From positions 38,735,117-38,799,116 of the forward strand of contig CM054179.1 of assembly GCA_028829895.1 (NCBI GenBank): a DNA stretch of 64,000 nt, read 5' to 3'. Positions 1-10,108 of this stretch are shown piece after piece. Below the pieces are notes generated by a model. The model was given only the letters and a program-made list of their open reading frames with translations. It searched no databases and was not told where the DNA came from. Origin of the DNA: Sinotaia quadrata (taxonomy: Eukaryota; Mollusca; Gastropoda; Architaenioglossa; Viviparidae). The number at the start of each line of letters is the position of its first letter. The stretch's first letter is position 1. The translations under genes and the position numbers were made by a program.

Positions 1-468
1 TTAATGTACATTTAGTTTCTTTAGATACCAAAATCATAGCATAACTCTTCGTAGTTTAGAAGTAATTCATATAAACAAAAGACAGAAAACAGAACATGGA
101 AGCAAAGGTCAGTTCTAGGGACAATAACTCTTTGGATTTCAAGGGGCTTTACTCAGTGGCCCACGTGCTTGGCATATATGCAGACTAGAGAGTGTATTTT
201 TCTTGTTGTCATTGTATGCGTGCAGAGGAAGAGAGAACTATGTAGAACAAACGGGGAGAGAATGTGTTTTGGCATTCCGATATGTGGCCGACATGTGGCC
301 GTGTCACCATGAAATAAAAGGTCTCTCATGTAAAAACACATGTTGCTATCTCTTCCTGTGGTTGTCGTCAAGTGTGTGATGTATTGTCCTTCATCATCGT
401 CATTGTCTTGCATCCTGTGATGATCCACTGCGCTACTAAATCCACCACCTACCACTGCATCACATTAT
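1..468. other. Upstream sequence without a supported gene
   Basis: No exon could be supported here. An open frame of 100 codons on the minus strand (153-455) has no recognisable domain or clear splice context. The stretch is less AT-rich than its surroundings. A CACGTG E-box palindrome lies at about 161-166. It ends where the 56-bp tandem array begins. Confidence 0.4.
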
Positions 469-692
469 ATTGATATTTCAGTTGTTATTCTGGGTTTATT
501 TAGTTATAAGATGTGTAATCTCATATTGATATTTCAGCTGTTATTCTGGGTTTATTTAGTTATAAGATGTGTAATCTCATATTGATATTTCAGCTGTTAT
601 TCTGGGTTTATTTAGTTATAAGATATGTAATCTCATATTTATATTTCAGCTGTTCTTCCGGGTATATTTAATTATAGGGAAGTCTAATCTCA
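469..692. repeat. 56-bp tandem array, four units
   Basis: Four head-to-tail units start at 469, 525, 581 and 637, exactly 56 bases apart. Each contains a core reading TTTCAG(T/C)TGTTATTCTGGG. The first three are nearly identical and the fourth is decayed, notably after about 655. This is a local minisatellite, with no coding meaning seen. Confidence 0.9.
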
Positions 693-865
693 AACTGGCA
701 CTGAGAAAGCTCTTCTAATTCTAAGATCATGATGTATACAAAATTTAATAGCATCACTTCTATACCTCTGTTTCTGAATTTAAACATATATATAAATTAA
801 TTATAGCACCTCAATAATAAATACAATAATTAATTTGGACACCAGTTTGAGATCTCATTCAACTC

Positions 866-885
866 CACCCCCACCCCCACCCCCA
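866..885. repeat. (CCCCCA)n short simple repeat
   Basis: A run of cytosine tracts separated by single A bases sits in AT-rich surroundings. It is a simple repeat only. Confidence 0.7.
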
Positions 886-949
886 AGCCATGCACACTTA
901 TAAATCTGAATCACTCAAGAGTTCACTAAGCTGTATGTTTCAACTCATT

Positions 950-1275
950 ACTGTCAGTACAATGAACAGCGCATATATAATTATGATAACGGCTCACTAA
1001 AATGAAGAACCCATATCTAAGTATAATAATAGCTCATTAAGACGAGCAATTCATTTCCAAGTGTGATATCGGTTCAGTAAACTGAACAACTTAATTATAC
1101 GTGTGATAACGGCTCACTAAAATGAACAACTCTTTTCTAAACGTGTGACGACTCAGTAAACTGAACAAATCAATTCTACATCTGATAACGGCTCACTAAA
1201 TTGAACAACTCAATTCTACTCACTAAATTGAACAACTCAATTCTAAAGAAGTGACTACTCACTAAATTGTGTGGA
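950..1275. repeat. Degenerate ~57-60-bp tandem array
   Basis: About five to six diverged units carry the recurring elements GATAACGGCTCACTAAA and TGAACAACTCAATTCTA. They are separated by roughly 57-60 bases, and one unit near 1215-1245 is shortened. Units differ at many positions, so this is an older array than the one at 469-692. Confidence 0.75.
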
Positions 1276-2378
1276 GAGATTTACTGTGTGATGTGCATCC
1301 ATACACTTCTTAAAGGAAACTTGTTAAATTTATAATATACAGTTTAAGGCTCATGGAATCTGGCTGAACTGAAAACATAAACAAAGTAAGGCTCGTAAGA
1401 ATCGGGCTAAATTGACAATTTAAATAAAGTGAGGCTCATGCAAATGGGAGCAGTTTTGCCCAAAGTGCCCACTGGCGGGCATAGGCCGCCTATGTCACGT
1501 GAGTTCCGCCGGTAGCTGTAAACTATTGGATGGTGCACAAAAAAAAAATCAGTTAAAATCTGCAAGGTGACACAAATTTTGGCCACCAACAAGCATCTAT
1601 ACACAACCCTACGGACGCCAAGGACAACAACAACATCAGCGCCGACAACAACAACAACACCGACAACAGCGCCCAAACCTCTAGCAGGAAAGGAGGGTGA
1701 ACATCCCATACACGCTAAGTACAGACTTGGTGTTTCTAGCCTGGGCTCTGTAAAACACACCCTCCCCGCCACAACAACGGCGACAACCACGACGGCGACT
1801 TAGTCAACGGACCTCTGGACTAAAACCTACATCCACCGACCAGACACGACGACATGCAGCACAGCGACCATCACCAGCGACGCGCACCGACACACACACT
1901 ACGTCTACTCGACACACATCCACCCCCCATCCCTCCAGAAACAAGTGAGGAGAGGAAGTTTTCTCCAGAGGACCCCCAAAGCTGAGAATATCACTGATAA
2001 AAGGCTTACTGCATCCTCTGGAGAAAAGTCAGCGAGAAAAAAACAACAACAAATTTTGGCTTTAAAGTCACTATCTTTTCTTCTCTCTCTTTCTCTACAC
2101 TCACCTCATGCAGATGGCTTGGTCCCACGGACCTCTCATGTTGTAGGCTACAAAACAAACTAGCTTCGATTTCCAATGTACAGATAAGATTTAAAACTCA
2201 GCAAATACCCACTTTGGCAAGCTGATGTTTCCCTGAATGACCGGATGATGTGTGTAGATTGTGCGCTTCTGTAGATAATCCTCTGAGTTTTCTCCCTTTG
2301 GAGGGTGACTAACTGAGAAAAATTTCAGACATAAACGAGGAGTTAAAGCGATTCCAGCTGTCCTGTAGTGTTCTTGCG
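1276..2378. other. 5' flank of the secreted-protein gene; CAA/CGA low complexity
   Basis: Positions about 1567-1920 are a purine/pyrimidine-skewed low-complexity tract rich in ACAACA and CGACAA steps. It gives threonine-rich open frames on + and valine-rich ones on -. A 7-bp inverted repeat CATAGGC/GCCTATG spans 1480-1494 and is followed by CACGTG at 1496-1501. A 14-bp perfect inverted repeat lies at 1959-1972 and 2014-2027. The promoter and transcription start of the downstream gene should lie in the right part of this stretch, but no clear TATA element could be fixed. Confidence 0.5.
1959..2027. repeat. 14-bp perfect inverted repeat
   Basis: The arm TTTTCTCCAGAGGA (1959-1972) is the exact reverse complement of 2014-2027. 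The arms are separated by 41 bases. It lies about 350 bases upstream of the start codon of the secreted-protein gene. It could fold as a hairpin in RNA or be the remnant of a small element. No function is shown. Confidence 0.8.
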
Positions 2379-2580
2379 ATGTTTTCTCGAGCGTCTGTTG
2401 TTGCTATTCTTCTGGTGTGCTCGCTACTCCCCCTGGTTGCGGGCTTTAACGCGAGAAGAGAGCCCTGCCCGCCATTTGAGTGTGCAGCGGTCAGTTGCAT
2501 GCGACCGGACTGCGAGTCCCCCTATACCCTGGTCAATGGCGGTTACTGTGGGTGCTGTACAATCTGCATTCTGGAAGTCG
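2379..2580 (+). CDS. Exon 1 of the 12-cysteine secreted protein
   Basis: It encodes the signal peptide and cysteines 1-8, including the CGCCTIC motif, and ends one base into a codon at the GT donor 2581-2582. It is much richer in G+C than the flanking DNA. Confidence 0.85.
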
Positions 2581-4365
2581 GTAAGAAACAAATTCAGAAA
2601 CTTCTGCTTCTTGCCCACAGATATCGATTCCAGCAACTAAAGTGGGAGAAACTGTATCAGAATAGTAATGTAGCATAGTAGAGTATGATGAATGCGTTGA
2701 TTCGGCAGCTGTACCTGTCAGTTATTATTCTTTGGTCCACTTATAACAGGTGTTTAAGGGCCAAGTGAAATCTAACACGTCATGCTTCTAAGAACATAAG
2801 TGAGCACGCGTAACATAGGATTATATCCCAAAGTGAAATATAGTATGTTTCAGACTTCTAAGATCGCCATGTGAAAATGTAACACAGGATTGTATCGCAA
2901 GTGAAACGTAACACGCTCGGAGATTCTAAGACTGTTAAGTGAAAAGAACGTAACATAGAATTATATCCCGAGTGAAACATAGCACACTAGGAGATTCTAA
3001 GACCTGTAACTAAAGAGTAAAACCCAACATAACTCTGAAAATTACGGCCTAATTGAAGCGTAATACGTTTACACATACAACAGGGTTGAGCTAAATATAG
3101 AACTCTGGGTGGGGAATAAGAAGGCACACAAGTGACAAGAATAACTTCCATATAGCCACTGAAACAAATGCATTTATCATACTATACTGTACAGTCACAT
3201 TCTGCTATACTGTACGGTCACATTCTGCTATACTGTACAGTCACATTCTGCTATACTGTACAGTCACATTCTGCTATACTGTTCTACATAATAAACTCCC
3301 GTACTCCTCGGCGTTTACTAAAAAAAAAAAAAAAAAAAAAACCCACAAAACTATTTAAATATCAAACATTCATAACTTCAACAACAAAAAAAGTCTACCG
3401 TCTATTTCAAATTTAGTCTCTTTTACAGTATTAATTCAAAGAAAGCTACTACTTCTTTAGTTTTACATAAACTGATAAGTAAACTAATTCAAAGAGATAA
3501 GTAAACTAATTCAAATAGTTAAATAAACTAATTCAAAGAGTTACCTTCCCAGCCGATATCGTCCCAAGTTTTCAAAACCAACAAATCATCATCTGTCAGA
3601 AGTCTTTCTATTCTCCCTGTTAATACTACTTTCTTATACCCCCAGAATACTCACTTATATTTATGAACTGATATTTCAGGGCTGTCCCTAAGGTACTTTA
3701 CTTTTCGGCCAAATAGCAAATTGTCTTTCCTTTTTGTGTACAAATAAAATAACATTATATAGGGGGAAAAAATCAGTCTAATACTGGATTGTTCAGCAGT
3801 GTCAATCTAAATTCTGTTTTTGATGTCGCTACTGATACCATTTGAATTGACAGAATGACAGTGTATAGGTTTGATTTTGAACATTGTTATAGTTTGCAAC
3901 TGATTCCATTGGCATGTATATACCCTCTTAGGCAATCTTGTAGGCCTTTAGATTGCGATGCCAAAACTGAGATGGTTTTACATTTACAAACGAGAGGAGG
4001 AGGGGTTCATTCATTGCCAACATATGCCAGCAAATAATTTATTTGCTCTTGACTTGAAGACCTAAACTTATTTTTGTGCCCCCTCCCCCCAAATAAATTA
4101 ATTAAAAATTGTCTTCCCTACAAATACCAGCCTTGCCGATTTTTGCATTAATGTAACTTTGTTCATTACAATAACTCTTCCCTTTCTTGAATTTGCATTT
4201 TCGTCCCAGTTCTCTTTAAAATAAATAAATAAAAATCTTTTCAACTTTGACAAACTCTTTTTAGATGCCGGCGGAAGCTGTGACCAAGACATCTTGACAC
4301 AAAGCCGAGTCTGCAAGACAGGTCTCATCTGCGATCCTGAGACGTCTACATGCTCCACAGCCTAA
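2379..4365 (+). CDS. Small secreted 12-cysteine protein, IGFBP N-terminal (insulin-binding)-domain-like
   Basis: A two-exon gene with CDS join(2379..2580, 4265..4365) encodes 100 residues. Exon 1 ends in a GTAAGA donor and exon 2 follows a T-rich TTTTTAG acceptor; the phase-1 junction splits a GAT codon. Residues 1-22 form a hydrophobic signal peptide, with likely cleavage near VAG/F. The mature part has 12 cysteines in the order CPPFEC, SC, DC, YCGCCTIC, then SC, VC, IC and TC in exon 2. Twelve cysteines with a central CGCCxxC is the hallmark of the IGFBP N-terminal domain and its single-domain invertebrate relatives; fungal protease inhibitor-type proteins look similar. The expected role is an extracellular peptide- or protease-binding factor, but the ligand cannot be told from sequence. 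The ATG at 2379 is chosen because it begins the signal peptide; reading past 2580 without splicing loses the cysteine pattern. I am confident of the gene model and less so of its function. Confidence 0.82.
2760..3010. repeat. Degenerate ~70-bp tandem array in intron
   Basis: Four diverged units carry AAGTGAAA, then CTTCTAAGA or GATTCTAAGA, then GTAACA(C/T)AG(G/A)ATT and TATCxC. They start near 2762, 2831, 2899 and 2970. Confidence 0.7.
3182..3288. repeat. 23-bp tandem array, about 4.5 units
   Basis: The unit starts CTATACTGTACAGTCACATT and ends CTG, repeating at 3182, 3205, 3228, 3251 and (partial) 3274. There is one A/G change. High identity suggests recent slippage or expansion. TACTGTACAGTA-like cores make each unit partly palindromic. 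Confidence 0.9.
3475..3540. repeat. Tandem AGTAAACTAATTCAAA units
   Basis: Three close units of about 22-23 bases built on TAAACTAATTCAAA lie in the intron of the secreted-protein gene. Confidence 0.7.
4265..4365 (+). CDS. Exon 2 of the 12-cysteine secreted protein
   Basis: It begins after the TTTTTAG acceptor and completes the split codon. It encodes cysteines 9-12 (GGSC, RVC, GLIC, STC) and stops at TAA 4363-4365. The phase matches exon 1 exactly. Confidence 0.85.
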
Positions 4366-4910
4366 CTTGATACACTTCTTCTATACCATAGGGATGATGG
4401 CAGAACTTGATACATCTGGCGGCGCCGTTCTTTTTTCTTTTTTAAATGCACAAACACGTGACTCTTGCCAAACATGTCTGCAATCTTCTATTTGGCCCAA
4501 ATACCCTTCAAAAGCGGTACACAGAAATGCTACATCGATAATCATTTTTTTTCTATATCAGAATACTGGACTTAATATTGCTGTCTTGAAAAAAAAAAAT
4601 ATGTAACAGGGCTGAACAACACACCCAGCATTTCTACCTATGGATCAGCAACCACTCTGTCAAAGCCTTCCCTCAATAAATTTGGTGCCGATCGCCCAAG
4701 AAAATGCAATACAAACAAGAGTTCGACTCATCAGAATATTCTACATAAATACAAATTTAGGTCATATATGACTACCGTAGTCTCGATATGTGCGAACGTT
4801 ATTTGCAATGTAATCTGTACTGATTAAAAACAATTTTTGTGTAATTCCATTGACTTATTCGCCTGTAGTCAATAATGAATGTTATTGTATACATTTGACA
4901 AATAAATGTA
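4366..4910 (+). terminator. 3' untranslated region with AATAAA signals
   Basis: Two canonical polyadenylation hexamers follow the stop codon, AATAAA at 4675-4680 and at 4901-4906. Which one is used cannot be told. A small open frame (4367-4606) inside is judged non-coding. Confidence 0.5.
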
Positions 4911-5458
4911 CCGGACCAAAAACCCATTCAAATTTAATATCTAAAGTTAATAGGAAATAAGTCACAACTGTGAATGTTGATACACCCTTAGTTATGAATA
5001 TTTAAATATTGGAAGATAAAATATTGTCTTAAAATACATGAATATATTAAAGAGTACATTAGGAGATTTGAAATAAACTCGCTATAATCTTCAGTGTTAG
5101 AATTTCATTCATGTTGGTTCATTACAGTAGACAGGGAATATGGAAATGAGGTAAATCATTAGTTTAAAGAAATTATCATGCATATTTAAACACGAGTATT
5201 AGTGTGGTTTGCTGCATGTATATTGTGTTTCATAAGCATGCATGCTTGGGGACTAGACTGAATTATTTGAATTAATCAAATCAATTTAACTTTAACCCAT
5301 GTATATACACATCCAATGAAGAATTTACACACCATTTAATAACAAATCTAGCTCCACATATATTCAACACTCAGTGATATTTTATAATTTTTCTTTAATT
5401 TCACAACTTTTGTACATGGAAAATGTCACTGAATTGCACTATATTTCTCCTCCTTAGC

Positions 5459-5665
5459 ACATTAAATTCCACTGCCTATAAGTACCAATAACTTATTTCA
5501 TTTCACAACTTCTACATTAAGTACCAATAACTTATTTCATTTCACAACTTCTACATTAAATTCCACTGCCTATAAGTACCAATAACTTATTTCATTTCAT
5601 GACTTCTACGTTAAATTCCGCTGCCTATAAGTACCAATAACTATTTCATTTCATGACTTCTACAT
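5459..5665. repeat. ~54-bp tandem array, four units
   Basis: Units carry CATTAAATTCCACTGCCTATA followed by AGTACCAATAACTTATTTCA and TTTCACAACTTCTA. One unit lacks the ATTCCACTGCCTATA part and is about 36 bases long. The last two units share ATGACTTCTA in place of ACAACTTCTA. Confidence 0.85.
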
Positions 5666-6104
5666 GTGTCAGCTAACATTTCCTTTTCCCTGATAGTGAT
5701 AACATTATAGACAGTCTGGTCACATTTTTATTAGAAGTAATTTGTTTGGCATTTCCTGTCATCTGTATTATCTGATGACTTTTTCATATCAATGGATTAT
5801 AACATTTCTTTCTCTTTTACCATATAAGATTAAAAAAATAAAGTGAAGTGTTCAAAATAATTTTGTTTTACACCTTTATGTTAATGGCTTATATTGTAAT
5901 ATTTATTTCTCTTTCACCACATAAAATTCAACACTCACCTACATTGTAAGTGTTAGGAATAACTGTATCCATTTCATGATTTCTGCAGTCAGCCTATGGT
6001 CCCTTCTCTAATATCAATTAAGAGGCAAATTAGGAAGAATGGGATATGTATTTCTGTAATTGTGTCTGTTGTTGTTTGCTTCTCTTTGGAAGTTATTTGT
6101 GAGA

Positions 6105-6106
<2 letters not shown>

Positions 6107-6179
<73 letters not shown>
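6107..6179. repeat. (AT)n microsatellite
   Basis: A pure TA dinucleotide run of about 70 bases. Open frames crossing it are artefacts (Tyr-Ile repeats). Confidence 0.95.
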
Positions 6180-6180
<1 letters not shown>

Positions 6181-6459
6181 TATATAAATAAATAAAATTA
6201 CATGTACTTCATTAGTATAGTAGTACTCGTTATAGAGCTGCCACCCTGTGGGAATTGCCCAGCACATTTCTGTATATTTAAATTGATCTTGTAGACAAAG
6301 ATATTTATTGTTCACTGCATCTGATTGATAACAATAACAGTACTTAAAATTACATGATTTGACATATATTTGTTGAGAGCAGGACTTTTTTTTTATCCTC
6401 TGCTCTGCTCTTTTAAAACATTCTGCAGTAAGATTTACAGAAAGAAGCTGTAAGCATTC

Positions 6460-6800
6460 ACTTCTTTGCAAATGAGATTATCAAAAATCAGTGTACTACA
6501 GTAAGCCAGGGGTCAGCCAGCTTGTTTCTTTGTAGATGAGATTTTCAAATAAATATGCTACAGTAATCTAAGGGTCTTCCAGCATGTGTTTGTAGATGAG
6601 ACTCTCAAATAAATATACACAGCAGGCCAAAGGTCAGCTGGCATGTGTTTTTTTGTAGATAAGATTTTCAAATATGTGTACGTATACAATACTAAGCCAG
6701 GGGTCAGTAAGCATGTATTTCTGTGTAGGCAAGATTTTCAAATATATGTATTTTTATTAGAATAAGACATAGTAAACACATATTTTTTAAGACAAGATTT
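6460..6800. repeat. Degenerate ~60-67-bp tandem array
   Basis: About five diverged units share GTAGATGAGATTTTCAAATA, a TACAGTAA segment, CCAGGGGTCAG and GCATGTGTTT. Unit spacing is roughly 60-67 bases, and decay increases toward 7000. Confidence 0.75.
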
Positions 6801-9312
6801 TCAAATGCATGAACTTCTTAAGCTAGGAAGCAATAATCACACATATTTCACAGACCAGATTTTGAAGTTCAATAAGTTACAAAACGTATATGCTAGGGTT
6901 AGTTAATCAATTTATTTATAAACAATATTTTCAGACACATGTACTACAATATATAGATCTTTTGTAAGGAGTGGTAAGTACATTTGTAATACTATTTTAG
7001 TATTTAGTTCTTAATTTTTGCTAAAGATCTTTTGAAATAGTGCTTTATGATTTTTAGGAAAGACCAATAAACACATGCAAACCCAAGATATATACAATTT
7101 GTATATACACATGTACATAATGCAGAATTTGTTATATCGCAGTTTATACATATATGCCTACATAATTTGTATATGGCAATTTGCACATACATCATACAGA
7201 ATTTTAACATAAAAAGCGCAAAATTTTATAATGCAGAATGAGTGCAGATTGTACATAGCAATGAATATGTATATGTCTATTATATATGAATGCAGACTGT
7301 ACCTAGCAATATGTATATAATGTACATAGCAATATGTATATTTCTATATATATGAATGCAGAATTTAAGTTTAATAACATTTTTTTTTGTAAATTGATCG
7401 AATAAAATTATAATAATGAATGACCATCTAATATTCTTTAAAGAACATATTAGTTTTATTACCTTCATTATTTTACACTAGAAATAGATAAATGGGGATA
7501 CCAACTACCAAGGGGAAATGCATTTTGTCAGCATAACTTATTCAAAGTATTAATTTAATACTAGAACGGGAAAAAATTGTCTTAATTAGAAGCTTTTAAA
7601 TAGGAAGAAACTATTGTATTCAAGATATATACTAAAGATAAGCTGCTCTAGGTATATCTTGATCAAGACTGATTTGATCGAAGATGAAGAAAAGATTGTA
7701 TGAAAGTATATTCTAATATTAATTTATATCATGCATAATCTATAATGTCAGTATTCTGATTTATCATGTTCATCTGACATATGATCTAATAAAACTTTAG
7801 TTTTACTGACTTTTTCATTAATATTAACTGTGTAAAACAACTTGCAATGTGTGTGTTTGTGTGCATACTGTGTTACAAGAATCAAATATATAGATTTGAA
7901 GAACAAATCTACATAAATAAAAACTCACATGCCTGCATGTGTGTAAATTAGATAAAGCAATTATTTTTAAAAAAGAAAACAATATTTCATAATATACAAC
8001 GAGGTAGAAGGATGATTCCTGATGAGTATATATGTAGGAAAAAGTTATATGTATATTTCTTGCATATATATATATTTGCACCTCACACAGCACAGGTCAA
8101 ATTATCAAGAACTACTGTTCTATAATAACGTAGGCATACATGTATTTTAAACAGTAAATATAATTTTATGTGAAGTATATTTACCCATTAATACAATCAA
8201 TTTATATCTATCTTTATGTGAAAAATAATTTTTTATTCAAGGGTTATCTGATCTCAAAAATATTTTCCTCATACAGTCCAACATGATATGCACACATACA
8301 CAAGTATCTTTAGAAGACAAACACACATTTTCAACACACTTTGACCTTGAAAATTATCTTTTTAAAATCTAGGGTTAAGCTGTCTTAAGTTTGAGAATCC
8401 ACAGGTGTTATTTACATTTTTTATGTGTGTATACCTGCTTGAACATGTTCATATATAAAGTTAACAGATCTAGGGAAAATCTTGTTCCCACTAATATTCC
8501 ACTCTGAAAGTTGAAAATAATATAGCACTGCGGGGTACTGAACTGAGATTTATTGAACACCCACTTGAATAGCATTTAATGATCAAACCACAATATTGGA
8601 AGAAATTTTAAATGTACTTAATTATGATAATTTACCTAAGTCGAATCAATATAAAAGAAAGTCTAAATTTATTAGATACAAAGGAAAAAAAGTAAAAGCA
8701 GTAACTGCAATGCACTAACTTTGACAAAAATTCATTAAAAAAGCTAAAAAACATTACAAAATCTGTTTAATCAATGCATTAGAACTAATAGAAGCAACTG
8801 ACTAAAAATTTGGAATTCCAAAAAAATGCTGACAATTAAATCAGAATTAAAATTACAAAGGTCTTTGAACAAACACCTAATTTAATGAAGAAGAAATCTA
8901 TCTTCATTAATAATGAATTAATTCAATCTATTCTCTTCACAAATTTAAATTTAAAAAAAAATAGTTTAGCAAATTAAATTTAAACAAAAAATAAATACTC
9001 AAAAACTATCAATTATTTTTGCAAAATCTGATTTTACAGGTTAAATTTGAAATGGAATTAATAAAAATTACAATCATAGTATGTAAATTGTAATCAAAAG
9101 AAAAAATACTTCAAAAGATTTATTTCTATTATTCTAATGTAATGGTCATTAGTGCTAAAACTACACTGATGTAAACAACTGTCAAAATGCTTTCTGGACT
9201 AAAAGTAAAAGACAAAATATTCAAACAATTTACCATTGATCTAATCTCTGACAAAGAAAAATAAAAAATAGCCATAATATTCAACTATTTTCTCATCTTG
9301 TTCTATATAAAT

Positions 9313-9990
9313 TAGGGCTGCCCATTTTAACGATTAATCGCTAAGAAATTTAATCAATTAATTTATTTCATGACGATTAAATTTCAACTAATTTTCTTGC
9401 TTACTTACTGAAGCAATGCCGATATTTAGTTGCATCGGAAGTTTTTATTTGTTATTTTTTACTGCCAAAATGGCCGATTCTAAGATGAAGGATTATAAAC
9501 CGGTTAAAGGTAAATTGCATGACCATTTTGGTTTTAAAGTAGACATAACAACAAAGTTATTAACGATGAGAAAGTATACTGTTTTCACTGTGATAAAGTT
9601 TTTGCCTTTTGTGGCTCGAATATGTTGATGACATACCATTTACAGCAAACACATCCAGCAAAATATAACATGTTGTCAAAGACTGTTGGTCCAAAATTGG
9701 CATCTTTTGTTCCTACAGTATTATGTATACCAGCCACATTTGTTCCATGTGAGAGACTGTTCAGCATATCCAGCTATATTGTGAATAAACTGCATGCATC
9801 TTTAACTCCTGACAGTGTGAAGAAGTTAGTCTGCTTAAAAGACCTGTCAAAATCTGTGAACTGAACAATGATAGTAACAGTAGGATTAAATTCAAGTGAC
9901 ATTTTGTTATCAATTTATTTGTTTTTTTATCTATTAGATAACTGTTGTAAGATTAATTGGCAAAGAAATCATTAATCGTTAACAGCCCTA
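9313..9990 (+). mobile_element. Short hAT transposon derivative with BED finger beside dimerisation tail
   Basis: The ends are inverted copies: TAGGGCTG at 9313-9320 and CAGCCCTA at 9983-9990. An inner TTAACGATTAAT appears in both arms after a small gap on the left. Inside, the region from about 9471 reads like a BED zinc finger (KLHDHFGFKVD, then CFHCDK and HLQQTHP for the Cys/His ligands), with a frame break between about 9535 and 9562. It runs directly into a hAT C-terminal dimerisation segment (FVPCERLFSISS, then a LTPDSVKKLVCLKDL-type helix), ending at about 9862. The whole catalytic middle of a hAT transposase is missing. No convincing 8-bp target duplication was seen. It is probably non-autonomous and dead. 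Confidence 0.85.
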
Positions 9991-10102
9991 ATTATGTGTC
10001 TAAGTAATGATGTAATTTTTCACCTGTCTTACATATATTTACTTTTCAGTACTAGTTTAATTCATAGACTCTAGTGAGAGTGAACCTATACTGTCTTTAG
10101 TA

Positions 10103-10108
10103 TTTATT
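10103..10108 (-). terminator. AATAAA directly after the protease stop codon
   Basis: On the minus strand the TGA stop (10111-10109) is followed without a gap by AATAAA. If used, cleavage would leave a 3' UTR of only a few tens of bases. Usage is inferred, not shown. Confidence 0.55.

Larger units (their letters stand above)
2581..4264 (+). other. Intron 1 of the secreted-protein gene
   Basis: A 1684-base phase-1 intron bounded by GTAAGA and TTTTTAG. It is packed with tandem arrays (about 2760-3010, 3182-3288 and 3475-3540) and a poly-A tract of about 21 bases near 3321-3341. No exon was seen inside it. Confidence 0.75.
4911..9312. other. AT-rich intergenic region
   Basis: No gene is supported. 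It contains the 54-bp array at 5459-5665, the (AT)n tract at 6107-6179, the ~65-bp array at 6460-6800 and a further loose repeat of GAATGCAGA, GTACATAGCAATATGTATAT type at about 7090-7370. The rest is AT-rich sequence with many A/T runs. Confidence 0.6.

Noticed and set aside
153..455. 100-codon open frame on the minus strand near the window start
   Set aside because: Low-complexity acidic and threonine runs, no domain, no splice signals that fit, and no family match known to me. Kept only as unassigned sequence.
469..1275. Possible CRISPR-like array
   Set aside because: The units are contiguous tandem repeats without unique spacers, in an animal genome with introns.
1407..1803. Threonine-rich (+) and valine-rich (-) open frames
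   Set aside because: Both are read from the same CAA/CGA low-complexity tract. The opposite-strand open frames are a consequence of the repeat.
2368..2640. Alternative frames over exon 1 of the secreted protein
   Set aside because: They lack the signal peptide and cysteine pattern and start at a non-ATG codon or run through the splice donor.
6106..6471. 121-codon frame ending in a Tyr-Ile repeat
   Set aside because: Driven by the (AT)n microsatellite.
9416..9628. First frame of the hAT element taken as a separate host gene
   Set aside because: It lies inside the inverted ends and matches the start of a BED finger, so it belongs to the transposon.
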